Source of the DNA: Actinomycetota bacterium
Lineage (GTDB): Bacteria > Actinomycetota > Actinomycetes > Nanopelagicales > Nanopelagicaceae
Direction: 5' to 3'
Assembly (NCBI GenBank): GCA_947372165.1
Contig: CANBSP010000007.1
Coordinates: forward strand, 1-64,000
DNA: 64,000 nucleotides
The notes under the pieces were generated by a model. It was not told where the DNA came from. It saw only the letters and a program-made list of their open reading frames with translations, and searched no databases. The translations under genes and the position numbers were made by a program. Below are positions 35,002 through 43,974 of the stretch, one piece after another (the stretch's first letter is position 1; each line of letters starts with the position of its first letter).

Positions 35002-36867
35002 TTAGAGCGAGCCGAAATCCTTATGAGCGGTCAGAGCTTCGGAAGTCTGCGCTGCAAAGGCATCGATTCGCCCAATGATCGCCTTCGCGCCAGCTTTATC
35101 GCCAGATTGCTTGAGATCTTCGCCAAGTTGCAAGAGGTTCTGATAGTTCCAAGGATCAAGGGCTGACATCTTCTGACGATTTGAAGCAGCTTCGCCAAAG
35201 TTTTTGTTCGCTTCTTCAATGAGAGCGAGGGTATTGAGCGCATCGAAGCCACGTGGATCCCGAGCGAGTACTGCAAGGAGATTCGTCTTTGCCTCAGGTA
35301 ATTGATTCGCCTGTGCCAAGAGAATGGCAACACTCTCTTTTGCATGAGTATCTTGGAAGCCATACCCCAAAGGTTTGCGAACGATTTGAAGATAGGCTGA
35401 AAGATTTGCAGAGGTTGGCGCTGCATATCCTCGGCTCGTCTTGAGCGCGGCATCAGATAAGAACATTGGAATACAGATGGCAAAGGCGAGAGTAAAGAGG
35501 AGCCCAGAGACCAACGGTTGTGCAGCCGATCCAGATGAGATCTTTGTTGATTGCTTTATAGATTGCTTCTTTGATCGTAGCGGTTTGGCATTTACTGGTG
35601 CGAGAACTTCTTCGACCTTTGTTGGCCGTGAAAGTGCAACAACTATGCCGCCGAGGATCCAACCCCAGATCGCAATACCTACGTTATCGATTGAAATAAG
35701 TGATTGCGCTTCATAGGTAATCCAGGCGCCAAAGAAGGTAGCGATAACTATCTGATTAATCCCGGTCGCACTTCGCAGCGCAGTGATACCGCGCCAGGCA
35801 ATGAAGAGTGTCAGGGCTAAGAAAGCGATTAAGACAAAGATGCCACCAGTGGCGGCTAATTGAATGGGTACATCGTGGGCAGCATTTGAGACCAGGCCTG
35901 GTCCGCGGCGTAACGCCTGCGTCGCATCGCGATATTGGCGGAAGTATGCGCCATAACGATCAAGACCAACTCCAAAGAGTGGATGTGACTTAAACATCCG
36001 GATACCTGCGCGCCAATAATCACCGCGATAGGTCACTGATGCTTTATAGAAGAGGCTCTTCAATGGTCCTTGGTTGAGCATTCCAACCAAACCGAGTGCG
36101 CCGACGACCAATCCAAATCCGGCAAAGCCATACGCCACAATCTTCTTGCGTTGATGAAGCCAGATATAGACGATGACTGCGATACCAGCGGCGCCGGCAA
36201 GTAGGCCCTGACGGACTTGGCTAAAGAGGATTGTGACGAGCAAGAGCAGCACATTGAGCGCTGACCAGATTCGCACCACCTTACTCTTCGAGCTATTGAT
36301 TACTAGACCGAAGGCCAAGACTAGGAAGATCGCCATTACAGCTGCAGCAAAATCGGGATTTCCAAGTGTGGAGAGCACACTGTCATAAGGGTTATTCCAC
36401 TTAATGAAATCGACTTTAAAGTGTTGGATAAATCCATAGAAGCCCACAATGAAGCCAACTACTAATGTGACTCGATCAAAGAGTGCAATGGTGGAGAGTG
36501 AGAAGAGCATCGAGGCAGCAGTGAAGAAGAGGATGAGTGAAAGATAAGAGATCAATCCCGTCCGACGGGCGTAATCACCGAAGAGGCCTTGCAGTTTTAC
36601 ATCTGTGGCGAGAAACGCTGCAATAAATGTGAGCGCAAGAGATCCAGCAAAAATAAATACCTGGCGATCAATCTTCTGGGACCAACGGCGGCGAACCTGA
36701 AAGCCAACCCAACCAGCAAGCCAGAATCCGACGCAGTACAAGATCCAACTCTTTGGAGCATTGAAAGGATCTTCAAGTGTCGCCCATAAGAAGGTGGAGA
36801 CGAGAGATCCGCCAATTAGCAGCCAATTCATCGCTTGACGATCTGGGCTGGAGATTTTTTTAGCCAT
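35002..36867 (-). CDS. O-antigen ligase/polymerase-like membrane protein with TPR tail
   Basis: 621 aa. About 10-12 transmembrane helices precede residue 400, including the WaaL/Wzy-type periplasmic loop HPLFGVGLDRYGAYFRQYRDATQ and AAHDVPIQLAATGG. A basic Lys/Ser linker (KPLRSKKQSIKQSTK) and one more membrane helix follow, then a C-terminal TPR-like helical region (AKTNLLAVLARDPRGFDALNTLALIEEANKNFGEAASNRQKM). It likely polymerises or transfers the glycan made by the neighbouring genes. A TAACCT box lies 6 nt before the ATG. Confidence 0.82.
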   Translation of the reverse strand: MAKKISSPDRQAMNWLLIGGSLVSTFLWATLEDPFNAPKSWILYCVGFWLAGWVGFQVRRRWSQKIDRQVFIFAGSLALTFIAAFLATDVKLQGLFGDYARRTGLISYLSLILFFTAASMLFSLSTIALFDRVTLVVGFIVGFYGFIQHFKVDFIKWNNPYDSVLSTLGNPDFAAAVMAIFLVLAFGLVINSSKSKVVRIWSALNVLLLLVTILFSQVRQGLLAGAAGIAVIVYIWLHQRKKIVAYGFAGFGLVVGALGLVGMLNQGPLKSLFYKASVTYRGDYWRAGIRMFKSHPLFGVGLDRYGAYFRQYRDATQALRRGPGLVSNAAHDVPIQLAATGGIFVLIAFLALTLFIAWRGITALRSATGINQIVIATFFGAWITYEAQSLISIDNVGIAIWGWILGGIVVALSRPTKVEEVLAPVNAKPLRSKKQSIKQSTKISSGSAAQPLVSGLLFTLAFAICIPMFLSDAALKTSRGYAAPTSANLSAYLQIVRKPLGYGFQDTHAKESVAILLAQANQLPEAKTNLLAVLARDPRGFDALNTLALIEEANKNFGEAASNRQKMSALDPWNYQNLLQLGEDLKQSGDKAGAKAIIGRIDAFAAQTSEALTAHKDFGSL

Positions 36868-36873
36868 GGGTAA

Positions 36874-36879
36874 AGGTTA
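36874..36879 (-). promoter_or_regulatory. -10 element of the O-antigen-ligase-like gene (leaderless)
   Basis: TAACCT on the reverse strand ends 6 nt before the ATG at 36867. Confidence 0.5.
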
Positions 36880-36895
36880 CCTGAGCGCTAACGGA

Positions 36896-37909
36896 TCATT
36901 GGGTTGTGGCACCGACTTCGAGATGAAGATCGAGTTTCACAGATGTGATGGGTTCGCGTTTTAACGCCAGCGCCAAGTTTTTGGCAACAGTGCTGCCTAA
37001 TTGATAGGAAGGCTGGACGATTGTTGTGATGGATGGTTGCGATTTGCGAGCAATATCTGACCCGTCAAAACCGACTAGCTTCACATCCCGACCGACCTTG
37101 TATCCCTCGGCCAGTAAGACTTTGAGCGCACCGACTGCCATCAAGTCATTTGCCGCAAAGATTCCGTCGAAGGTGGCTCCCTTCTTTAAGAACTTCATCA
37201 GCGCAGCCTCGGCGCTCTCTTGCGTGAAGTCTCCTTTGAGGATGAGTTGCGGTTCTACCTTCATCTTCGCTGCCTTCAAGGCGCGCTCATAACCAGATAA
37301 CCGTTCGCGCGCTGCTTGAATAGCGGTATCGCCAGTAATTGTCAGGATCTTCTTGCATCCTTGATCAATGAGGTGTTGGGTGGCCAACTCGCCACCGACC
37401 TCGTTATCAACGCCGACATAGGTGAAGCGGCGAGATTCGCCTTGGTTTCCACCGAAGACGATAATCATATTTTTTGGGACATATCTTTCCAGGATCTTGA
37501 TATCACGGTGCCAACCAAATACCGCTACCGCGTCATAGTTGCCTCGAATGAGTGAGTTCACTAAATCTTGATCAGATTGATTGGTCGAATGGAAGAAGAG
37601 AACGGGATGGAGTTCATCAGATGATGCGACATCCATGAATCCCTGCACCACTGATTTCCAGAATGGATTGAGGAAGAACTCTTCAGTCGATTCTTCAAGC
37701 ACAAGCGCGATTGATCGTCCTACTCCCCCAGCCAATTTTCTAGCATTGAGGTTCGGTTGATATCCGAGGCGGGCAATCGTCTCTTCAACTAATTTCCGCT
37801 TATCTTCGGCCACAACCGCCGTGCCATTCATAACACGCGAAACAGTCGCTTTACTTACTCCAGCAGCAGCAGCGATCTCATCGATCGTATAACTGCGCTT
37901 AGAATTCAT
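36896..37909 (-). CDS. LacI family transcriptional regulator of the glucan locus
   Basis: 337 aa. The N-terminal helix-turn-helix and hinge read YTIDEIAAAAGVSKATVSRV and LGYQPNLNARKLAGG; the C-terminal part is a periplasmic-binding-protein-like sugar sensor (VKLVGFDGSDIARKSQPSITTI). It lies 17 bp downstream of the GH1 gene on the same strand. Two identical TGAAAGCGGTTTCA operators at 39390 and 46467, the shape expected for LacI proteins, mark its likely targets: GH1/GH16 and the ABC importer/GH16. It also has its own TAAAGT box 6 nt before the ATG. Confidence 0.88.
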   Translation of the reverse strand: MNSKRSYTIDEIAAAAGVSKATVSRVMNGTAVVAEDKRKLVEETIARLGYQPNLNARKLAGGVGRSIALVLEESTEEFFLNPFWKSVVQGFMDVASSDELHPVLFFHSTNQSDQDLVNSLIRGNYDAVAVFGWHRDIKILERYVPKNMIIVFGGNQGESRRFTYVGVDNEVGGELATQHLIDQGCKKILTITGDTAIQAARERLSGYERALKAAKMKVEPQLILKGDFTQESAEAALMKFLKKGATFDGIFAANDLMAVGALKVLLAEGYKVGRDVKLVGFDGSDIARKSQPSITTIVQPSYQLGSTVAKNLALALKREPITSVKLDLHLEVGATTQ

Positions 37910-37915
37910 GACCCT

Positions 37916-37921
37916 ACTTTA
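37916..37921 (-). promoter_or_regulatory. -10 element of the lacI-family gene (leaderless)
   Basis: TAAAGT on the reverse strand ends 6 nt before the ATG at 37909, inside the short GH1-lacI gap. Confidence 0.5.
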
Positions 37922-37926
37922 ACGGT

Positions 37927-39315
37927 TCAGTCGGTGACAAAGTTGTTGGCGACAATCTTTTTAAATTCGTGACCACTCGCCTTGATCGTGCGCTTCTGTG
38001 TCTGATAATCAACGTGGATGATGCCAAAGCGTTGGGAGTAGCCCTCGGCCCATTCGTAGTTATCGAGTAATGACCAGGCAAAGTAAGCCTTGACCGGCGC
38101 GCCTTGGGCGATTGCATCGCTGAGTTCAGAGAGGTGCGCGCGTAGGTAATCAATGCGACGTTGATCGTTCACGAGACCATTCGCATCAGGCTCATCGTTG
38201 ATGGCGCAACCATTTTCGGTGATGTTGATCGCGGTGATTTCTGGCCAATCGTCGTGGATCCGCAGTACCAAGTTCTTCAAGCCATGCGGGGTTACCGGCC
38301 ATCCAATATCGGTCAGCTTCCCGGTGAAACGCTCTGGGATAGAGGTATTTGCGCGGACATCCAGAGGCAAATAAGCGCTCTCTCTAAATGGCTTATCTTC
38401 TGGTCGCGCCGTCCGGACAAAGCTATCGCTGTAGTAATTCACGCCAAGAAATTCATTATCGCACTTCAGCAGATCCATATCCCCAGGCAGGATTGTGCCT
38501 TCGACGAGATCGCCATAGGCCGTGATCAAGGTCGCTGGATATTTGCCCTCTTGAATTGCACCAATCCACCAGCGATTGAGATTGCCATCTAGTAAATCAA
38601 CAACTTCAGCAAGAGATGCATCCTCTGGATTCTCATTAACATAATTTGTCATATTGACGGTGATGCCAACCTTTGCTGTTGGTTGCGCTGCCTTGATGCT
38701 GCGAGTTGCTAATGCATGCGCCAACGCAGTGTGATGTGCTGCAGCAACTGCCGCGCGATAATCTTTTTTACCTGGCGCATGAACACCGATTGAATAACCG
38801 AGCCAACTGACACACCATGGTTCGTTTATCGTGATCCAATTCTTAATGCGATCTCCGAATGCTTGCGCGCATGCTGCTGCATAATCGGCGAAGGCAAATG
38901 CCGTCTCACGATTTGCCCAACCACCTTTATCTTCAAGTGTCTGTGGCAAGTCCCAGTGATACAGGGTGACCATTGGTTCGATCCCGGCTGCGATGAGCGC
39001 ATTGATCAAACGATTGTAAAAATCGAAGCCACGTTCTTCGCGGACGCCATCGCCCTTTGGAAAGAGGCGAGGCCATGCAATGGAGAAGCGGTATGCCTTC
39101 ACACCGAGTTCTTGCATCAAGGCGATATCTTCCGGGAACCGGTTGTAGTGATCACAGGCCATATCGCCGGTGTCACCGTTCTTCACCTTACCTTCGGTCT
39201 TGCTGAAGGTATCCCAGATACTCACACCGCGACCATCAACAGCAGCTGCACCTTCGATTTGGTAGCTTGCAGTTGCGGTTCCCCATAGGAAATCGCTTGG
39301 GAATGCGTGTGACAT
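37927..39315 (-). CDS. GH1 beta-glucosidase
   Basis: 462-aa family 1 glycoside hydrolase, full length. The acid/base glutamate is in ITINEPWC, the nucleophile glutamate in NITENGCAIND, and FLWGTATASYQIEGA is the family N-terminal signature. No signal peptide, so it acts in the cytoplasm on imported beta-glucan oligosaccharides, releasing glucose. Divergent from the GH16 gene at 39473, with an operator between them. Confidence 0.93.
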   Translation of the reverse strand: MSHAFPSDFLWGTATASYQIEGAAAVDGRGVSIWDTFSKTEGKVKNGDTGDMACDHYNRFPEDIALMQELGVKAYRFSIAWPRLFPKGDGVREERGFDFYNRLINALIAAGIEPMVTLYHWDLPQTLEDKGGWANRETAFAFADYAAACAQAFGDRIKNWITINEPWCVSWLGYSIGVHAPGKKDYRAAVAAAHHTALAHALATRSIKAAQPTAKVGITVNMTNYVNENPEDASLAEVVDLLDGNLNRWWIGAIQEGKYPATLITAYGDLVEGTILPGDMDLLKCDNEFLGVNYYSDSFVRTARPEDKPFRESAYLPLDVRANTSIPERFTGKLTDIGWPVTPHGLKNLVLRIHDDWPEITAINITENGCAINDEPDANGLVNDQRRIDYLRAHLSELSDAIAQGAPVKAYFAWSLLDNYEWAEGYSQRFGIIHVDYQTQKRTIKASGHEFKKIVANNFVTD

Positions 39316-39389
39316 ATCTTCCGCCGTTCTCTTTGAAGTCGAACTCGAGGTGCTTGTTTTTCGAGCCTAGATCAGATTACATATCCTAG

Positions 39390-39403
39390 TGAAAGCGGTT
39401 TCA
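39390..39403. promoter_or_regulatory. LacI-type operator 1
   Basis: TGAAAGCGGTTTCA, a 14-bp near-perfect palindrome with the central CG typical of LacI-family operators. It lies in the divergent region between the GH1 and GH16 genes and is identical to the site at 46467. Confidence 0.7.
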
Positions 39404-39472
39404 TAGAGAAAATCAAGGGAAAATAGCACTTCTTACCCAGTTGTTATAAAGAGTTATAGAAGGAGTCCGATG

Positions 39473-40255
39473 ATGGCACGTCAGTTGATCTGGTCGGAGA
39501 CCTTTGAGCCCCGAGACAGTGGGCGCCCTGACCCGAAGGTTTGGAACTTCGATCTTGGCGATGGCTCGGCACATGGCATCCCTGGGTGGGGCAATAACGA
39601 GCGCGAGTTCTATCTTGATTCAGCCGCCTCGGTCGATGATGGTCTCACCTTCCACGCCATCCGCGAACCCGAGAACTCTCCTCACCAGACGTATTACGGC
39701 CCGGCAGAGTGGACGAGCAGCAAGATTCACACCTTTGGCAAGATCTCATTCCAATACGGATACTTTGAATTTATCGCGAAGGCGCCGCACGGTGGCGGCA
39801 GCTGGCCTGCTATCTGGATGCTGGGAACCGCCATTGCACATACTCCGTGGCCGGCGTGCGGTGAGATCGATATCTTTGAAGGCACCGGAAATGAGCCGCA
39901 GACAATTCGTGGCACCTTGCATGGCCCTGGTTACTCCGGAGAGTTCGGCGTCACGGCCGCTACAACGTATCCAACTCTTCTCTCTGATGAGTTCATCACC
40001 TACGGATTGCTCTGGCTCCCAAATCGGATCGAGTGGTCTGTGAATGGCGTGACGTACTCGGTTATCACAAGCGATGATTCACGACTTGAAGGAAAGGCAT
40101 GGCCTTTCAACGCACCTCACTACTTGATCATGAACCTTGCGATCGGTGGTTGGTTTGCAGGTGACGTGGATCCGGCACTGAATGAGGCGATCTTCGAAGT
40201 GAAATCGGTTAAGGTCTACTCAGCCGATGGAATCGGTTCGGTCGAACTTCACTAA
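39473..40255 (+). CDS. GH16 beta-glucanase without signal peptide
   Basis: 260-aa family 16 hydrolase that cleaves internal beta-1,3 (or 1,3-1,4) glucan bonds. The catalytic segment is GEIDIFEGTG (ExDxxE, nucleophile and acid/base glutamates), with WPAIWMLG upstream. The enzyme begins directly with the catalytic domain (QLIWSETFEP) and lacks a signal peptide, unlike the other three GH16 here. AGGAG at 39461 favours the second ATG (39473, 7-nt spacer) over the one at 39470. It may cut long oligosaccharides inside the cell alongside the GH1. Confidence 0.9.
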   Translation: MARQLIWSETFEPRDSGRPDPKVWNFDLGDGSAHGIPGWGNNEREFYLDSAASVDDGLTFHAIREPENSPHQTYYGPAEWTSSKIHTFGKISFQYGYFEFIAKAPHGGGSWPAIWMLGTAIAHTPWPACGEIDIFEGTGNEPQTIRGTLHGPGYSGEFGVTAATTYPTLLSDEFITYGLLWLPNRIEWSVNGVTYSVITSDDSRLEGKAWPFNAPHYLIMNLAIGGWFAGDVDPALNEAIFEVKSVKVYSADGIGSVELH

Positions 40256-40265
40256 ATCAAACTCG

Positions 40266-41633
40266 TTAGTGAGTAATAACTTCGCCGACGCCATTAATGC
40301 TTGAGACGTGAACCCAATCGACTGACATCGTTGCGCTCTTTAAGGCAGGATCGATCGCCCCGCCAAAGTTACCGCCCATGGCAAGGTTGATGAGTAGGTA
40401 GTACTCGTGATCAAAGACCCAAGTATGCGTAGGGTCAGTTAAAGACGCCCTGTTCAGCGATCCGTAAGGCTTGCCATCGAGATACCAGGTGATTTGATCT
40501 GGCAGCCAGTCAACGGCGTAGGTGTGATAATCGCTCGCAATACCGGCATCAATGGATGTGGTGAAAGATTGGCCTGATGCAGGTCCATGTGGCGTTCCGT
40601 AGACAGTTGTCGAGGTGCGACCAAGTAACTCAGTCACATCAATTTCGCCACAGCCTGGCCATGGACGATCATCGATATTTGCACCAAGCATCCAGAAAGC
40701 GCCCCAGGTTCCGTTTCCTACTGGTCCCTTGATCCGCGCTTCGATTCGTCCGTACTTAAATCCAACTTTACCTTTGGTGACAAATTTCGAGCTCACCCAT
40801 TCGCAGGCCGAACCGTAATAACACTTATAAGCAACTGCGCCGGTCGTGCTTGCGGTAGTGACAAGTGAACCAGTTGAATCAATGGTGCTCTGCGTATCTA
40901 AATACCACTGGCGTTCGAGATTACCCCAGCCACGATTTCCATAAGATGTGCCATCGCCATTTTCCGGAATCCAGACCGAAGAATTTAAAGTTGAGCCAGC
41001 GTTGAACTCATCTGACCAGATCAGAGAGTAAGAACGAGGGGCAACCGGAATTGCGATCGACTGTGAAGTCGATGAGGTGGAACCGAAACCTTTTGCAGTG
41101 TACGAAACTTTGAGTGAGATATCACTACCTTGGTCGCCGGTTGCGAGTTGGTAGGTGTTTGCATGTGCACCTTTCACTTCGAATGGACCAGAGAACCATT
41201 GAAGAGTTGGGGTGGCATTTGCCGGAATGGTCTTTGGGAGCACTACCGCCATTGTGGTCTTTGCTACATCAGCATAGGCAATGTTCACAAAGCCATTTAC
41301 TGCGACGCTGCCAATCACGATGGTATTCGATGTAACGGTGACGCCATTTGCGCTCTCACGAGCAGCGATAATGGTCCCCTTCTTTGAAGGTGGCGTAAGG
41401 CTCTTGCCGGAATTGCCCGCTACGACCTTGCCATTTACTACCCATGAAATAGTGCTTTTAGTGGCCGAACTCCAAGTAGCTGGGCTCTCCGTGATCGCTC
41501 CACCCACCTTGGTCAGAGTGATGACCGGAGGGGTGATCGCCGTTATAGCCACGGCCTTTGCTGGTGTGATCAGAAACAGAGTGGAGATGGCCAAGAGCGA
41601 CGATGTGGTGATGCCGACAAATGATTTACGCAT
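40266..41633 (-). CDS. Secreted GH16 beta-glucanase with N-terminal Ig-like domains
   Basis: 455 aa. The signal peptide MRKSFVGITTSSLLAISTLF ends near AKA. About two Ig-like domains fill residues ~30-200 (ITWVVNGKVV, ANATPTLQWFSGPFEV). The GH16 catalytic domain runs from YSLIWSDEFN to the end, with CGEIDVTELLGR as the ExDxxE site. It is exported for attack on extracellular glucan. Tail-to-tail with the cytosolic GH16 gene (10 bp apart); a strong hairpin separates it from the transporter operon upstream. Confidence 0.9.
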   Translation of the reverse strand: MRKSFVGITTSSLLAISTLFLITPAKAVAITAITPPVITLTKVGGAITESPATWSSATKSTISWVVNGKVVAGNSGKSLTPPSKKGTIIAARESANGVTVTSNTIVIGSVAVNGFVNIAYADVAKTTMAVVLPKTIPANATPTLQWFSGPFEVKGAHANTYQLATGDQGSDISLKVSYTAKGFGSTSSTSQSIAIPVAPRSYSLIWSDEFNAGSTLNSSVWIPENGDGTSYGNRGWGNLERQWYLDTQSTIDSTGSLVTTASTTGAVAYKCYYGSACEWVSSKFVTKGKVGFKYGRIEARIKGPVGNGTWGAFWMLGANIDDRPWPGCGEIDVTELLGRTSTTVYGTPHGPASGQSFTTSIDAGIASDYHTYAVDWLPDQITWYLDGKPYGSLNRASLTDPTHTWVFDHEYYLLINLAMGGNFGGAIDPALKSATMSVDWVHVSSINGVGEVITH

Positions 41634-41663
41634 TTCTTCTTAGCTTCCTTCTCTGATGGAGAT

Positions 41664-41701
41664 GCGGCCTGGTCTCCCCTTAGGTGTGTAGACCAGGCCG
41701 C
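41664..41701 (-). terminator. Hairpin terminator after the importer operon
   Basis: Perfect 12-bp stem GCGGCCTGGTCT / AGACCAGGCCGC with a 14-nt loop, directly after the stop of the secreted module protein. No long T tract follows, as is common in actinobacteria. Confidence 0.65.
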
Positions 41702-41733
41702 ACTCGTAGTGCTCTCTTACTTCTGCTTACTTC

Positions 41734-43029
41734 TTACTTCTTGGTGTAGCCCTTTGGACAGACTGGCTTGACGCCAGTGACCTTTACAGTCGTCTTACCC
41801 TTTACACAACTGATTGTTGATGTAGCAGGTGCGGCGACCGCAGCGTTTCCGTAGAAGTGGATCTCGGTGAAGTCTGCAACATCTGTTGCTGCTCCGGTGA
41901 TCTCTGGGAAGATCTGCGAGAAGAGCGCACCCTTAGTTGGATCTGTAGGGGTTGCTGTAGTCATGGTTGCAGGCTTTACCTCGCCCTTAGTGTCAGTGTT
42001 CTTCAAAGTGAAGACCGCATAACCCATCGCATCTGTCGTTGCAGAATAGAGGGCTTGGTCGTTTCCTTGTGAGTCATCCTTCTTAGGATCTGTCGCTACC
42101 TTGCCATCTGTCATCTTGGCATTGGACTTGGAATATGCCTTGTTGACGTGAAGCTTTACAACAGTATTTGGAAGTGCGACGCCATTGTCATCGGTCACCT
42201 TGTATGCCAAGACGATAGATGAACCTGTTGGTGCATAGACCTGGCGGAAGCCAACGCCCGCTGCATACCAAGTGTTATCAACGCTGAAAGTCTTCTCGAG
42301 ATCTGCACGGTGGATCGAGTTCTTATCGTCAAGAACTGGTGTAACCAAGCGGATTGTTGGGTGTGTAACTGGCGCAGTGACTACTGACTTTGGAATGTAG
42401 TAGTGGAACTCAGTGAAGACTGAGTGATCTGGCTTCTCGCCTGCGATTTGAAGAAGGAACTGTGAGTGAAGGTCATTGAGACCATCAGCACTGATATCTG
42501 GCTTGTCGGTGAAGGAGGCTGGCTGTGGCTCGCCAAGTGGCGCCGCATCGAGATCCTTTACTGAGTATGTGACGTTACCGAAAGCATCAGTGGTGTGGAA
42601 GACATTGCCTTGATCCAAAGGTGGCTTATCGACGCCCTTTGTGATGACATTATCGACCTGAACGATCGATGTCGATGTGCTGTAACCCTTATTCACGCGA
42701 AGATTGACAACCTGGTTAACGAGAGGCTGACCGTTCTTATCGGTGACGTGGTAGGTCAAGTTTGAAGTTGAGCCGACTGGAACAAATGTGCGCTGATAGA
42801 TGACGCCAGTTCCGAACCAACCGTTAGCAACCCAACCATCAGCCATCTTCTGGTTAGCGGCTGCTTCGCTGGTATTTGTTGCATCAAGATATGGTGTTAA
42901 AAGAGTTGCATGCGCATCCTGAGGTGGGGTGGTCCCAGCTGCATGTGCTGATCCCGCAACTGTTCCTGCAAATGTCGCGACGAGCGCCGCGGTAGTCACA
43001 GCAACTGCAAGCTTTTTAGCCTTGAGCAT
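41734..43029 (-). CDS. Secreted protein with two copies of the novel ~165-aa module
   Basis: 431 aa. The signal peptide MLKAKKLAVAVTTAALVATF ends around SAHA. The remainder is two copies of a ~165-170-residue module (42397-42909 and 41851-42357), each with a GxxYxxxxxPxGS...Y.VTDxxG core, then L.VNK.YS and a closing xxFxEFH/EIHF strand. The C-terminus is SCVKGK...CPKGYTKK. The second module is nearly the same as that in the protein at 47578. ATG at 43029 is chosen because GGAG lies 5 nt upstream; another ATG lies at 43062. It is the last gene of the ABC importer operon. A glucan-binding role is inferred. Confidence 0.8.
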   Translation of the reverse strand: MLKAKKLAVAVTTAALVATFAGTVAGSAHAAGTTPPQDAHATLLTPYLDATNTSEAAANQKMADGWVANGWFGTGVIYQRTFVPVGSTSNLTYHVTDKNGQPLVNQVVNLRVNKGYSTSTSIVQVDNVITKGVDKPPLDQGNVFHTTDAFGNVTYSVKDLDAAPLGEPQPASFTDKPDISADGLNDLHSQFLLQIAGEKPDHSVFTEFHYYIPKSVVTAPVTHPTIRLVTPVLDDKNSIHRADLEKTFSVDNTWYAAGVGFRQVYAPTGSSIVLAYKVTDDNGVALPNTVVKLHVNKAYSKSNAKMTDGKVATDPKKDDSQGNDQALYSATTDAMGYAVFTLKNTDTKGEVKPATMTTATPTDPTKGALFSQIFPEITGAATDVADFTEIHFYGNAAVAAPATSTISCVKGKTTVKVTGVKPVCPKGYTKK

Positions 43030-43086
43030 TTGTACTCCATTTCTTTTCCTAGGTTTTAACATGGTGAGATCTTTCGCCGAACTGGT

Positions 43087-43974
43087 TTAACCCTTTACTG
43101 CGCCGTCCATAACGCCAGTCACAAGTTTGCGACCGACAAAGATGAAGAGGATGAGAAGTGGTGCGGTTGCCAAGAAGGCACCGCCCATTTGCAAGCCATA
43201 ATCAAGTCCATACATTGGCTTCAGCTGGGTAAGAGCAACTTGCAGCGTGAAGTGCTTGGGGCTTTGCAAAACGATGGTTGGCCACAGGTAATCATTCCAA
43301 GCGGCCAAGAAGGCGAAGAGACCAAGGACGAATCCGCTCTGTCGCACAATCGGGAGAACGATCCGGAAGAAGATACGTGGAACGGATGCACCGTCGATAC
43401 TTGCTGCTTCCAAGAGTTCATTCGGAATCTGGGCATCGATGATCTGTCGCATCCAGAAGACGCCAAAAGCGGTAATTAACGCGGGGACGATCAAGCCATA
43501 GAGGGTATCGACCATGTGGAGATTCTTCACAAGCATGAAGAGCGGGATGATGCCGAGTTGGCTTGGCAGCATCATGGTTCCGACAACGAAGAGAATCAGA
43601 CCCTTGCGCCCCTTGAAATCAAGTTTTGCGAAGGCGAAGCCAGCGATCGCCGAGAAAATCACTTGCGCAATAGCGATCGAGATACCGACGATGAAGGTAT
43701 TGAGGAGAGCGGTATTGAAATAGACGCCCTGCGCACTGAGGACCTTCTTCGCCACAATGAGGAATCGTCCACCTGGGATTAATGATGGTGGGCTCTTGGA
43801 GATTTCGGCGTTGGTATTGGAAGCAACAACGAACATCCAATAGAACGGGAAGATAGAGAGGGCGACGATCATCGCCAAGAGCACATAATTGCGCTTTGGT
43901 ACTCGACGCCAGCGAGGCTGCTTTACGCGCTTGGCCTTCACAACAACAGTATCCGGAGCCATCTGGGTGCTCAT
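43087..43974 (-). CDS. ABC sugar importer permease (MalG-type)
   Basis: 295 aa with six membrane helices. The EAA loop EAASIDGASVPRIFFRIVLP, which docks the ATPase, is in place. It forms the membrane channel with the upstream MalF-type permease; their genes overlap at TAATG. Likely substrate is beta-glucan oligosaccharides, from context. Confidence 0.9.
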   Translation of the reverse strand: MSTQMAPDTVVVKAKRVKQPRWRRVPKRNYVLLAMIVALSIFPFYWMFVVASNTNAEISKSPPSLIPGGRFLIVAKKVLSAQGVYFNTALLNTFIVGISIAIAQVIFSAIAGFAFAKLDFKGRKGLILFVVGTMMLPSQLGIIPLFMLVKNLHMVDTLYGLIVPALITAFGVFWMRQIIDAQIPNELLEAASIDGASVPRIFFRIVLPIVRQSGFVLGLFAFLAAWNDYLWPTIVLQSPKHFTLQVALTQLKPMYGLDYGLQMGGAFLATAPLLILFIFVGRKLVTGVMDGAVKG

